Shown in pieces: positions 29,791 through 38,687 of a stretch of DNA of 64,000 nt. Every line of letters begins with the position of its first letter. Positions within the stretch are counted from its first letter, which is position 1. The notes under the pieces were generated by a model. That model was not told the origin of the DNA, did not search any database, and was given only the letters and a program-made list of their open reading frames with translations. A program made the position numbers and the translations under genes. The DNA is from Hoyosella altamirensis (GTDB lineage: Bacteria; Actinomycetota; Actinomycetes; Mycobacteriales; Mycobacteriaceae), in contig NZ_JACHWS010000002.1 of assembly GCF_014191505.1 (NCBI RefSeq), positions 682,001 through 746,000 on the forward strand. Reading direction: 5' to 3'.

Positions 29791-31050
29791 ATGCCCGGTT
29801 CCCCAGTTGTCGCAATCAAAGCCGGATCTATCGGCCTGGGCCCGTCGGGGCTGCGGCGAGTACTTGCGGCGTTGTGCCTGACCGAGATCACCAGCTGGGG
29901 AGTCCTCTACTACGCGTTTCCCGTTCTTTCGGTGTCTATTTCCCGCGATACCGAATGGTCGATCGTCGTGATTGTGGCGGCATTCTCCATGAGCCAGCTG
30001 GTAGCCGCGGTGATCGGCATTCCGGTTGGTCGTATCCTCGATCGCCATGGCCCGCGGTGGGTTATGACCGTAGGTTCGGTACTTGCGGTGCCCGCACTGG
30101 TGGTCATCGCGATGGCGCATACCCTCCCGTTGTTTTTCGCCGGGTGGGTGATCGCCGGAATCGCGATGGGCGCGGTGCTATATCCACCTGCGTTTGCCGC
30201 GCTGACCCGCTGGTACGGTGACGGCTACGTCAAGGCGCTGATGATTTTGACCCTCGCCGCGGGACTGGCCAGCGCTATTTTCGCGCCGCTCACTGTGGCT
30301 CTTTCCGAAAGATTCGACTGGCGCACGACTTACCTGATTCTTGCCGCCGTCCTGGCCATCATCACTGTCCCGGGTCATGTCTGGGGTTTGCGCGGCGGGT
30401 GGCCCGACCCGGTCCGATTACCGCATGCACATCCCGGTGACTATCACCGAACGTCCCGCAGCCGTGCATTTTTTGCTCTGATCATCGCGCTCGCGGCAGG
30501 CGCCTTCGCGGCGTCCGCCGGTGTCTTCAACCTAGTTCCGCTATTGATCGAACGAGGTTTCAGCCCCACCCTCGCCGCCCTCACGCTTGGCATGGGGGGC
30601 GCCGCTCAGGTCATCGGACGGATCTTTTACCTGCCGCTTGCAGCGATAACGGGTGTGCGGGTGCGCACGATATCGGTCATCACCGTGACCGGGCTTAGCA
30701 CAGCCTGGCTGGGCCTCACGAGCTCGGTGACTGCGCTAATAGGCATCGCCATCGGAGCCGGACTTGTACGGGGCATCTTCACGCTGATCCACGCCACCGC
30801 CATCACCGATCGGTGGGGCGGAGAGCACTACGGACGTCTCAACGGACTCATGTCCGCGCCGATCGTCATCGTCATGGCTCTTGCCCCGTGGGCCGGGACC
30901 ATGCTCTCCACCTGGACCGGAAGCTATGCCCACGCCTACCTGGTCCTGGGAACAATTGCACTCGTCGGCGCCGTGATCAGCACCGCAAGCATCCCTGCCG
31001 TCCGCACCAGCACCACAGCAACTACGGAACATCCCCACGCCGAAAGGTAA
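29791..31050 (+). CDS. MFS transporter, candidate arsenical efflux pump
   Basis: 419-residue 12-helix major facilitator protein (LTEITSWGVLYYAFPVLSVSI, GRILDRHGPRWVMTVGS loop between helices 2 and 3, RWYGDGYVKALMILTLAAGLASAIF, central cytoplasmic loop with WPDPVRLPHAHPGD). Start chosen at ATG 29791 with AAAGGGG upstream; the frame is open from 29740, across the operator palindrome. Six bp separate it from the ArsO-like gene, hence one operon. MFS efflux proteins of the ArsJ and ArsK type occur in ars operons; this one is not clearly either, so function rests on context. Confidence 0.82.
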   Translation: MPGSPVVAIKAGSIGLGPSGLRRVLAALCLTEITSWGVLYYAFPVLSVSISRDTEWSIVVIVAAFSMSQLVAAVIGIPVGRILDRHGPRWVMTVGSVLAVPALVVIAMAHTLPLFFAGWVIAGIAMGAVLYPPAFAALTRWYGDGYVKALMILTLAAGLASAIFAPLTVALSERFDWRTTYLILAAVLAIITVPGHVWGLRGGWPDPVRLPHAHPGDYHRTSRSRAFFALIIALAAGAFAASAGVFNLVPLLIERGFSPTLAALTLGMGGAAQVIGRIFYLPLAAITGVRVRTISVITVTGLSTAWLGLTSSVTALIGIAIGAGLVRGIFTLIHATAITDRWGGEHYGRLNGLMSAPIVIVMALAPWAGTMLSTWTGSYAHAYLVLGTIALVGAVISTASIPAVRTSTTATTEHPHAER

Positions 31051-31055
31051 ATCTC

Positions 31056-32099
31056 ATGACGCACTACGACGCGATCGTCATCGGTGGCGGCCAGTCCGGT
31101 CTTGCCGCCGCCTATCATCTGCGGCGCCGCGGACTCGACACCGCGATCATCGAAGCAGGCAGCGAACCTGTCGGCTCCTGGCCGAACTACTACGACAGCC
31201 TCACCCTGTTCTCACCAGCCCGATACAGCTCGCTGCCCGGCCTCTCGTTTGGCGGCGACGGTGACCGCTATCCCAGACGCGACGAAGTCGTCGACTATCT
31301 CCGCCGTTACGCGAAGAACCTGGACGCAGACATCCATGTCAACGAACGAGCCGACACCGTATTCACGAACGGAGCCGAATACATCGTCCGGACCGACACC
31401 GGGGCAAGCTTTACTGCACCGCGAATCATCGCCGCCACAGGTGGATTCGGGACACCTCATATCCCCGACATCGAGGGTCTGAATACGTTCACCGGCGCCG
31501 TCGTACATGCCGCCGACTACCGCGCCCCCACCGAATTTGCCGGACAGAATGTCATCGTGGTCGGTGCAGGAAACTCCGCGGTGCAGATCGCAGCGGAACT
31601 CGCAGAGACCGCCGATGTGATTCTGGCCAGCCGGAAACCCGTGAGGTTCGTGCGGCAACGGCCACTGCGCCGGGACATGCACTTCTGGTTCAAATACACC
31701 GGAATCGACACCCTCCCGATTGGACATCTTCTCTCGCGGCCACCGACATCACCAGTATTCGACACCGGCCGCTATCGCGCTGCCCTCACCGCTGACAAGC
31801 CCCAACGCCGTGCCATGTTCACCAAACTCGAAAAGAGCCAGGCGTTCTGGCCCGACCGCACCGTAACAACAGTCGATTCCATCATCCTCGCCACCGGATA
31901 CACGCCCAACCTGAAGTACCTCGAACAGGTCGGTGCTCTCACTGAAAACGGTTACGCGCGACACAAGAAGGGCCTATCCACCACCCATCCCGGACTTGGC
32001 TACGTAGGACTGGAATGGCAACGAAGCCTCTCCTCCGCATCTCTGCGCGGTGTGGGCCGCGACGCGAACTACGTCGTGCGGAGGCTCAAGCCCGCATAG
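31056..32099 (+). CDS. arsO: ArsO-like flavin-dependent monooxygenase
   Basis: 347-residue FAD/NADPH-dependent monooxygenase. FAD motif DAIVIGGGQSGLAAAYHL at 5-22, WPNYYDSLTLFSPARYSSLPG typical of the ArsO/CzcO branch, second dinucleotide fold NVIVVGAGNSAVQIAAEL, and the C-terminal ILATGYTPN motif. ArsO proteins occur in ars operons and are thought to oxidise arsenicals; biochemical proof is limited. ATG 31056 has AAAGG upstream. Last gene of the MFS-arsO operon, convergent with the unrecognised membrane operon that ends at 32120. Confidence 0.85.
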   Translation: MTHYDAIVIGGGQSGLAAAYHLRRRGLDTAIIEAGSEPVGSWPNYYDSLTLFSPARYSSLPGLSFGGDGDRYPRRDEVVDYLRRYAKNLDADIHVNERADTVFTNGAEYIVRTDTGASFTAPRIIAATGGFGTPHIPDIEGLNTFTGAVVHAADYRAPTEFAGQNVIVVGAGNSAVQIAAELAETADVILASRKPVRFVRQRPLRRDMHFWFKYTGIDTLPIGHLLSRPPTSPVFDTGRYRAALTADKPQRRAMFTKLEKSQAFWPDRTVTTVDSIILATGYTPNLKYLEQVGALTENGYARHKKGLSTTHPGLGYVGLEWQRSLSSASLRGVGRDANYVVRRLKPA

Positions 32100-32119
32100 C
32101 CCGGTCGTACGTGCATACC

Positions 32120-33016
32120 TCACCTGCCAGAATTGAGCTCCCGGCACCGCGAGATCAGGTCCTCCATTCGTGTTGCGAGGTCGTCGACCGAGCCCTTCTC
32201 CTCGGCGAGTTCGTCCACGAGGTCGGTGTAGTCAGCCACGATCGCGCGGTACTGCGCACCGAAGCCCCGGTGGCGGGCGGCTCCCTCGTATCGGCGGTCC
32301 AGGTCGAGGATGTGTTTCGCGAGCACTGCCGCTTTGACGTTCAGCGACGACTGCGCATCACTCGCGGCGGCCCGGCTCTGTGCGCGCTGACCAGCGAGCT
32401 TGCCGGCACGGCGTGCACCGAGGTACGCGAAGGCGGAACCGGCCAGGACGGCGGTGACGGCCGCGAGCGCGATCAGGTAGCGCGGCAACGACGGGCTGAT
32501 CGTGCGCGCGTGATCAGGCACGGTACCGGCCTTCACGAGCATGTCGTAGTTGACTACGGTGACTTTAAGCGCTTCGAGTGGACGGTCGGCGAACACGTTG
32601 ATGCCCCGACGGATCATGGACTCCGCGACGAATGCGCGGCCGAACGCCTCAGTACCCTCACCTGGCAGTTGCGAGCAGCCGTAGGAGTTGTAACCGTCAC
32701 CGCCCTCCTTGCGGCTCACAAGCAGTGCGAGCGTGCCCCTCGCCGGTCCGCTCACCTGACTGCACGCGCGGCTCAGGTCAGCGTCCGGTTCGAGAAACGC
32801 CACGAAAAGCCTACGGTTGCCGATGATCTCAGCGGCCGCCTCAGTGTCCAGGTCCACGCCTGCAGCGGCGTAGACCGAGCCGGACCGAGCTGTGCGCTGC
32901 AGGTCATTATCGGCGATCCCGGCCGTCCACAGCGACCATCCCGCGAGCACCACCAGCGCCGCAACCGCAAGACCGAACGGTGTGCGGAAGAACGTGGTGA
33001 GCCGTGATGCACTCAT
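32120..33016 (-). CDS. Unrecognised membrane protein (third gene of the 34643-32120 operon)
   Basis: 298 residues, not matched to a family I can name. N-terminal transmembrane helix (about 13-32), an extracytoplasmic domain of ~125 residues with two Cys (SRACSQV and YGCSQL) that may form a disulfide, a second transmembrane helix (about 177-197), and a cytoplasmic C-terminus with a coiled-coil-like stretch (DLDRRYEGAARHRGF... DLATRMEDLISRCREL). ATG overlaps the stop of the upstream gene (ATGA, 33013-33016). The topology mirrors that of its larger neighbour (N-TM, outside domain, TM, helical tail), suggesting that the two proteins form a complex. Confidence 0.75.
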   Translation of the reverse strand: MSASRLTTFFRTPFGLAVAALVVLAGWSLWTAGIADNDLQRTARSGSVYAAAGVDLDTEAAAEIIGNRRLFVAFLEPDADLSRACSQVSGPARGTLALLVSRKEGGDGYNSYGCSQLPGEGTEAFGRAFVAESMIRRGINVFADRPLEALKVTVVNYDMLVKAGTVPDHARTISPSLPRYLIALAAVTAVLAGSAFAYLGARRAGKLAGQRAQSRAAASDAQSSLNVKAAVLAKHILDLDRRYEGAARHRGFGAQYRAIVADYTDLVDELAEEKGSVDDLATRMEDLISRCRELNSGR

Positions 33017-34342
33017 ATCTCACCGCCAGCAACGTAGTTCCGCGGCCGTAGATCTTCACGCCCGAGTTTGCGCGCGGTCTCGTCGAGGTCGTGCTGCGCC
33101 TGGCCGATGAGGCGCTCGACGTGCTGCGACGGGAGATCGTCATCGATTGCTGACGACGCGGCTTGCAGCTTCTTGATGCCTCGGACCAGCGACGGATCGT
33201 GCGACAGGCCTGAGATCTCGACGGCGAGCGTGTTGAGAAAGGCAAGACGTGCAGGCGCCGTGCGCGGCGGCTGGGCCCCGGATCCGAGAATAGGCCGGAG
33301 CGACAGCGCGAGGAACACCAGCACGCAGCCCCCGAAAAGCCACGGCAACGCGGGCAGCGCCACCCGAAGCGGATCGAACGGCTGGTACGGGAGCGGACGG
33401 TCGAATATGCCCGCGTAGCGGATGTCCGTGACTCGGTTCAGATAGGCGTGGAGCACATTTTGCTGCGGGTAGTCCCAGCGGCTTAGGCGGCTGCCGAACT
33501 GCGCGTAGAAGCTGGGCGGCGATCTCGGCGAACTCTCCGGCCTGCGGACCGTGGTACTCGATCCAGTCGCCATACATCACCAGAATTGGCTTCCCGGGGA
33601 ACCGCTCGGTCAGAGCGCTGCCGTAGTCCGGCATCGCCTCGCCGAACTCCTGCCGTGGGAACGCGGCCACCAGCGGCTGCTCGTCTGGGAATGCCAATTC
33701 GGCACTTTCGGGCACAGCTTCCAATGTCGCGCCGTCGGCGGCGTGCCTGCGTCCTGCGCTGAAGTCTGTAGCGACTGCGGCGAGTTCGGAATCTGTGACG
33801 ATGCGCCGATCTAGGAGGTCGACGTCCGAGGGATGCTCCTCGTCCAGTTCTCTCGCGATGAGTGCCACGAGGAGGTTGGTGACGTCACCCGTTGCGAACT
33901 CGGCGCGCCAGCCGGCAATGTTGTTGTTGGTCGCTCCGAATATTCCGCCGGTCACGCTGGTGCCGACGATCTGAATATCGACGCCCTCAACATCGTCAAG
34001 CTGGTCTTTCTGCTCCTCGCTCAGTCCCGGGGGCGCCACGAGGATGCGCAAATCGCTGTCGCCTAGCGCGTCGGAGACTCGCCGTTCGTCCCACTGTGCG
34101 ACCGCGCCCGGCAGGATTACCACTCGGTCGCTGTCGACGCGTTGCTGAATATCAGCGGTCGACGGGATGGTCTGATCGGTCAGTTCATCCCCGTCACCTT
34201 CCATCACCTTGTCCACCGACGGCGATTGCCCGTAGCTGACGTCCACGCCTTGACTCTGGCGCTGCGCCACCAGAAAGAGGACAAGCACAGCGACACCAAC
34301 CACAAGAAACACCCAGCGCACCCACAGGAGTCGCTCACGCAT
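33013..34342 (-). pseudogene. Unrecognised membrane protein gene interrupted by a frameshift near 33511
   Basis: Two overlapping minus-strand frames make one protein-like sequence. From 34342 the first frame gives an N-terminal transmembrane helix (LLWVRWVFLVVGVAVLVLFL) and an outside domain up to GEFAEIAAQ, then turns into Arg/Pro/Ala-rich nonsense up to 33140. In another frame, SFYAQFGSRLSRWDYPQQN begins at the same place and continues with FDPLRVALPALPWLFGGCVLVFLALSL (transmembrane) to the stop at 33013. Joining them near 33511 (one extra or two missing bases) gives about 442 residues. Could be a real inactivating mutation, a sequencing error, or ribosomal frameshifting. Flanking genes are intact. 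Confidence 0.75.
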
Positions 34343-34643
34343 CAGCGGCTGCCCGCCACAGTAGATCCGCGCGGGTGGCGCATTCTTTTGCTTCCAGCGC
34401 AGACGTCACGCCACCCTGAGCGGCGATGAGTAGCTCCGCCCGGTGGAACAACTCCTCTGCCTCGCCAACCGACCGACGGGCAGCGTCCCGGCTGACCGCC
34501 GCGCTTTCAACCGCCGAGCGCGCAGCCGACCAGGCAGTGCGCCGACGCAACGCACGCTCCCGCATCCGCGGAGCGTAGGCCGCAACGAAGCCAGCACCTA
34601 CGATGACAGCGGTACCCGACACCGCCAGTATCCATCCGAACAC
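34335..34643 (-). CDS. Small membrane protein, first gene of the frameshift operon
   Basis: 102 residues from GTG 34643, preceded by GGAGG 8 bp upstream: an N-terminal transmembrane helix (FGWILAVSGTAVIVGAGFVAAY), a short basic stretch (RMRERALRRR) and an Ala/Glu-rich helical cytoplasmic domain. The open frame extends to 34775 but lacks a better site. Its end overlaps the start of the next gene by 8 bp. The same N-TM plus helical tail theme as the two larger proteins downstream. No family recognised. Confidence 0.7.
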   Translation of the reverse strand: MFGWILAVSGTAVIVGAGFVAAYAPRMRERALRRRTAWSAARSAVESAAVSRDAARRSVGEAEELFHRAELLIAAQGGVTSALEAKECATRADLLWRAAADA

Positions 34644-34758
34644 AACCTCAACCTCCAAGCACTCACCGGGCATTCTGCCAGGCACTGCCTCACCGTGATC
34701 ATGGCGCATTGGGTCCGTCCCGTGGCGCACTACCTCGCCGTTGCAGTAAGGAGGGCTC

Positions 34759-35673
34759 GTGAAGTATCGGATCACGTCAGCTGATCGACGTCCCCTGCCC
34801 GGCTCTTACGCGACTCAGCAGCGTCGGCTGGGCTTCAGCGAAGACGATGCGAGCCGTCCGTTCGCGCATTACTTCCGTTCCGAAGTCCGCCCAATTCAGG
34901 CTCACGTTCGCGACGCACTCACCTGCGGCCAAGCGCCGGCCGAATGCGGCTACGAGATCGATGACGCAGTCACTCGGCTATCTGCACCCGGCTACCACCA
35001 GATGGAAACCGGCTGGACTCGCACTGATCGCGGCACGCTCGTGGTCAGTTGCCGCACCGATATGCCTGACGTGACCGCCGAGATGTGGGACTGGTGGTTT
35101 GGCTGGCACTCCACCGACAGCGCTCGTTACAAGCTCTGGCATCCCGGCGCGCATCTGTTCACTGCCCTAGCTGAGGACCGTAGCGGCGACCGCGCGCTCA
35201 GCGCCCGGCAGCGCTACATCAATAACGTCTCGTATGTCGATGAGTACATCGGAACATCGCTGTCGCGCCTGGCCATCCGGTTCATCGACCCCTCCCAGGC
35301 TGGATTTTCCGAACGAACGGGCGTCACGCACATTTGTGCGCGTGTAGGGACCAGCGACCTCCCAGTCTCCGCTGGATGGCTCGTCCATCAGGTGCGACCC
35401 ACCGATCATGGCAGCGAGATGCGGTCGCGGTTTTTCCTCGGCCATGCCGAGATCCTGCCCGTCCCCGCCAGTTCCGTATCCAAACCACTATCCGCGCGGA
35501 TCCTGACTAGCGCGGTGGCACGCATGACGCTGCCACCGGCGGTGGCGGCGATCGGCCGCTACCGGACGCGTGACCAGTTCGGTCGGGACCTGCTGCTCCA
35601 CTGCGCGACCGAGATGAACCATCTCGCCGGCTTTCTGCCGGACCTGTATGCCGAATTCCGTTGCGCTCCCTGA
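34759..35673 (+). CDS. DAPG/phloretin-hydrolase-like zinc enzyme
   Basis: 304 residues resembling the DAPG-hydrolase (PhlG) family, which cleaves a C-C bond between an acyl group and a phenolic ring. Visible: WDWWFGWHSTDSARYKLWHP with candidate ligands His 117, His 128 and His 132, and near the C-terminus HCATEMNHLAGFLPDLY, an HxxxE pair corresponding to the second zinc-ligand pair in PhlG. AAGGAGG (34748-34754) precedes the GTG start by 4 bp. Divergent from the frameshift operon and convergent with the CYP153 operon. The substrate is unknown; aromatic-ketone degradation is plausible. Confidence 0.75.
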   Translation: MKYRITSADRRPLPGSYATQQRRLGFSEDDASRPFAHYFRSEVRPIQAHVRDALTCGQAPAECGYEIDDAVTRLSAPGYHQMETGWTRTDRGTLVVSCRTDMPDVTAEMWDWWFGWHSTDSARYKLWHPGAHLFTALAEDRSGDRALSARQRYINNVSYVDEYIGTSLSRLAIRFIDPSQAGFSERTGVTHICARVGTSDLPVSAGWLVHQVRPTDHGSEMRSRFFLGHAEILPVPASSVSKPLSARILTSAVARMTLPPAVAAIGRYRTRDQFGRDLLLHCATEMNHLAGFLPDLYAEFRCAP

Positions 35674-35704
35674 CTGTCCCGCAATAGCGGGTTCGTCGCT
35701 TCCG

Positions 35705-36937
35705 TCACAACTTGCTGGCTACGGCAGCCTTCAACAGTTCACTGAGCGAGCTCTCAGGATCCGCCAGCTGGCTCGGCGCTACCGGAATCCGGTCGCCGAG
35801 GACCCGTCGGCTGAACATGAACTCCTGCGGCCGGTTGACGCAATCGGCTGCAATCATCTCGCCCTTCGTGAAATAGAAGCAGGCGAAGCTGCGACCAGCA
35901 TCCGGATCACCACGCAAAACGACACTGTCGTAGCCCTCGTTCAGTCCAGCGATCTGCAGCTTGAGTTCGTACTGATCTGACCAGAACCACGGCAGCGCGG
36001 TAACAGTCTTCACTTTGCCGCAAATGGTCGCGGCAGCTACTTTTGCTTGCTCGCCGGCACTTGGCACCGACTCAAGTCGCAGCCGACGACCGTAGCGGTG
36101 CATGAAGTGGCTGACGCAATCGCCAGCGGCAACGATGTCCGGGTCGTTCGTGAGCGCGTGGTCATCAATGATGATCCCGTTGTCGACCGCCAGCCCCGCG
36201 GCCTCGGCAAGCTCGGTGTTGGGTACGACGCCCACCCCAATGATGACCAGATCGGCTTCGATGAGCTCACCATCAGCGAGGCGGACGCCGCGGACACTGT
36301 CATCGCCCTCGATCGCCGAAATCGCTACACCGGTACGAATATCGACGCCCTCTTCGCGATGCACGCGAGCGTAGAACGCCGAGACTTCCGGCGCGGTGAC
36401 CCGCTGCATCACGCGGTCAGCGTGCTCCAGGACCGTCACCTCGACACCCCGCTTGCGCAGCGAGGCGGCTGTCTCCAGCCCGATGTAGCCAGCCCCGATA
36501 ATGACCACACGGCCAGCGCCCGCGACTCCACTACGGATCGCCTCTATATCGGCGGCATACCGCAGGTAATGCACGCCAGCCAATTCCGTGCCCGCCAGCG
36601 GCAGACGGCGCGGCCGGGCTCCCAGGCACAGCGCGAGTTTGTCGTAGCCGACCTTCTCGCCATCACTCAACGTGAGCGAATGTGCGTCACGATCGATGCT
36701 CACGACGCCCGCGTGGCGAAACGCGATGTCGTTTTTCGCGTAGAAGTCCGCGGGCCGGATCAGAAGTTCGTCGAGGGTCGACTTGCCCGCGAGGTAGGCC
36801 TTGGACAGGGGTGGGCGGTGATAAGGCAGTATCGGCTCGTCGCCGATGACCAGTAGTTCGCCGTCCCAGCCTTCCTGACGGAGGCTCGCGCAGAGCTGGG
36901 CCCCGGCGTGGCTGCCGCCAACGATGATCGCGCGCAC
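35705..36937 (-). CDS. NAD(P)H:ferredoxin reductase of the CYP153 system
   Basis: 410-residue flavoprotein of the rubredoxin/putidaredoxin-reductase type. FAD fold IVGGSHAGAQLCASL at the N-terminus, second NAD-binding fold VVIIGAGYIGLETAASLRKRG (~146-166), and the VVAAGDC-type motif (DIVAAGDCVSHF). C-terminal reductase domain with PWFWSDQYELKLQIAGL. Two bp after the P450 gene and third in the transcript ferredoxin-CYP153-reductase; it delivers electrons from NAD(P)H to the ferredoxin. Confidence 0.93.
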   Translation of the reverse strand: MRAIIVGGSHAGAQLCASLRQEGWDGELLVIGDEPILPYHRPPLSKAYLAGKSTLDELLIRPADFYAKNDIAFRHAGVVSIDRDAHSLTLSDGEKVGYDKLALCLGARPRRLPLAGTELAGVHYLRYAADIEAIRSGVAGAGRVVIIGAGYIGLETAASLRKRGVEVTVLEHADRVMQRVTAPEVSAFYARVHREEGVDIRTGVAISAIEGDDSVRGVRLADGELIEADLVIIGVGVVPNTELAEAAGLAVDNGIIIDDHALTNDPDIVAAGDCVSHFMHRYGRRLRLESVPSAGEQAKVAAATICGKVKTVTALPWFWSDQYELKLQIAGLNEGYDSVVLRGDPDAGRSFACFYFTKGEMIAADCVNRPQEFMFSRRVLGDRIPVAPSQLADPESSLSELLKAAVASKL

Positions 36938-36939
36938 CG

Positions 36940-38331
36940 TTACACCTGCTGTTTTCTGGTCAGTTTGACCATCAGCTTGGAATAACCGCGCACGAAGGTC
37001 GATTGCACGATCTCCGGCTCCTCGAGTACCTCGATGTCTTCGAAGCGGTCAAGCAGTTCCTCCCACAGAATGCGCAGCTGCATTTCCGCGAGGCGATTAC
37101 CCATGCAGCGGTGCACACCGAATCCGAAGGCGATGTGGTTTCGCGCATTTGGGCGGTCGATGACGAGCTGGTCCGGATTTTCGAAATGGCGCTCGTCGCG
37201 GTTTGCCGAGGCGTACCACATGATGAGCTTGTCGCCCTTTTTGATCTGCTGGCCGCGAAGAACAGTGTCTTCTTTAGCCCGGCGTGCCATGTACGCCAGC
37301 GGCGTCTGCCAGCGGATGATCTCCGACACCATGTTCGGGATTAGCTTCGGGTTGGCCTTGAGCTTGGCGAACTCGTCGGGGAACTTGTTGAGCGCGTACA
37401 CGCCACCGCTCATCGAGTTACGGGTCGTATCGTTTCCGCCCACAACCAGCAGTATCCAGTTTCCGAGGAACTCCATCGGACGGTGGTTCATGTTCTTTGT
37501 GTTCTCATCCGAGAGCATCAGGCTGATCAGGTCGAAGCCCGGCGTCTCACCTGCCTCGATCCGCGCTTTCTTCTCATCCCAGAGATGCATGACCTTGCGG
37601 AGGAGCGGGACCGCAGCTGAGAACGTTTCATCGAGGTCCGACGTCCCACCCGTCGCTCCCGGGATGCCGGAAGTCAGGTCGGAGATTTTCGTCAGCTCCC
37701 GGCGATCGTCGTACGGGTAGTCCAGCAACGTCGCGAGCATGCGGCCGGTCAGCTCGATTGAGACTCGGTCCACCCAGTTGAACGGCTCGCCGACCGGCAG
37801 TTCGTCGAGCACTTCCTGAACTCGGGAGCGGATCAGTTGCTCCATCTGTTTGAGATTCTTGGGCGCTACAACACCCTGCACCGCTGAACGCTGCACGTCA
37901 TGCTGCGGCGGGTCCATCGCGATGAACATCTTGATGTCGAAGCCCGCTGGGGGTTTGCCGATGATGATGTACGGCTCGGCGGAGAATACGTGATGGTTTT
38001 TGTCCATCGCGAGGATGTCCTCGTAGCGAGTGACCGACCAGAAAGGTCCAAACGGACTTTCCTTCTGGAAATGGACTGGAGACTCGTCGCGCAAGCGCTT
38101 GAAGTGCGTAAGCCATTGCCCCTGTCGATAGAGGAACGGGTTGCTCGTATCGATTTCTGCCAGTGAAATTTCCGCGCCGTCAGGGATGCGGGTTTCGGGG
38201 AAGATCGGTGGCCGTTCCCTCGCGTCCACGACCCGGCGCGCACGGTTGTACACGTGTGCTCCGCGGACCAGGAGGTCGATCGGGACGACCTGCTCGACCT
38301 TGCTTCTGACCTGACCAATAACGTCAATCAT
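36940..38331 (-). CDS. Cytochrome P450 of the CYP153 (medium-chain alkane hydroxylase) family
   Basis: 463 residues from ATG 38331 (MIDVIGQVRSKV); the longer frame to 38433 would overlap the ferredoxin gene. The heme-binding loop is AFGFGVHRCMGNRLAEMQLR with the axial Cys at 409; the I-helix is VGGNDTTRNSMSGGVY and the K-helix ESVP-equivalent is EIIRWQTPLAYMARRA. These segments, the N-terminal region (NPFLYRQGQWLTHFKRLRDESPVHF) and the downstream reductase mark CYP153. Expected activity: terminal hydroxylation of C6-C16 alkanes and related terpenes. Alkane preference is from the family. Confidence 0.92.
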   Translation of the reverse strand: MIDVIGQVRSKVEQVVPIDLLVRGAHVYNRARRVVDARERPPIFPETRIPDGAEISLAEIDTSNPFLYRQGQWLTHFKRLRDESPVHFQKESPFGPFWSVTRYEDILAMDKNHHVFSAEPYIIIGKPPAGFDIKMFIAMDPPQHDVQRSAVQGVVAPKNLKQMEQLIRSRVQEVLDELPVGEPFNWVDRVSIELTGRMLATLLDYPYDDRRELTKISDLTSGIPGATGGTSDLDETFSAAVPLLRKVMHLWDEKKARIEAGETPGFDLISLMLSDENTKNMNHRPMEFLGNWILLVVGGNDTTRNSMSGGVYALNKFPDEFAKLKANPKLIPNMVSEIIRWQTPLAYMARRAKEDTVLRGQQIKKGDKLIMWYASANRDERHFENPDQLVIDRPNARNHIAFGFGVHRCMGNRLAEMQLRILWEELLDRFEDIEVLEEPEIVQSTFVRGYSKLMVKLTRKQQV

Positions 38332-38366
38332 GTCGCCTACCTCGTTGTAGTTCGAGAGTGTCAGGT

Positions 38367-38687
38367 TTACATCTGGAATTCGGGAAGCTTGACGGCCATT
38401 CCGTCCAGGGCTGCGGAGACGTTGATCTGGCACGCGAGCCGCGATGTCGCCTCGCGCTCCGGCGTCATGTCGAGCATCTGCAACTCTTCGTCGCTCTGAT
38501 CACCGGTCTTACCGAACCACTGTGCTTCGAGAATGACGTGGCACGTACCGCAGGCGGCCTCGCCGCCGCAGTCACCATCAATACCAGCGATTCCGTTGCT
38601 GGTCGCGACCTGCATCAACGACTGTCCCTCGGCGATCTCAGCTTCTTGCGATTCGCCGTCGTGCGAAACGAAAGTGATTGTTCCCAT
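38367..38687 (-). CDS. [2Fe-2S] ferredoxin of the CYP153 system
   Basis: 106 residues from ATG 38687 (MGTITFVSHDGE). Cluster cysteines: CGGEAACGTC (C-x5-C-x2-C) and the later LACQ, the putidaredoxin/terpredoxin-type pattern. The frame is open back to 38798, but the family starts at this Met. First gene of the operon; P450 follows after 35 bp. Shuttles electrons from the reductase to CYP153. Confidence 0.93.
   Translation of the reverse strand: MGTITFVSHDGESQEAEIAEGQSLMQVATSNGIAGIDGDCGGEAACGTCHVILEAQWFGKTGDQSDEELQMLDMTPEREATSRLACQINVSAALDGMAVKLPEFQM

Noticed and set aside
32015-33007. 330-codon plus-strand frame antisense to the membrane protein at 32120-33016
   Set aside because: The minus-strand frame has transmembrane helices and overlaps in operon fashion; the plus-strand product is Arg/Val-rich without motifs.
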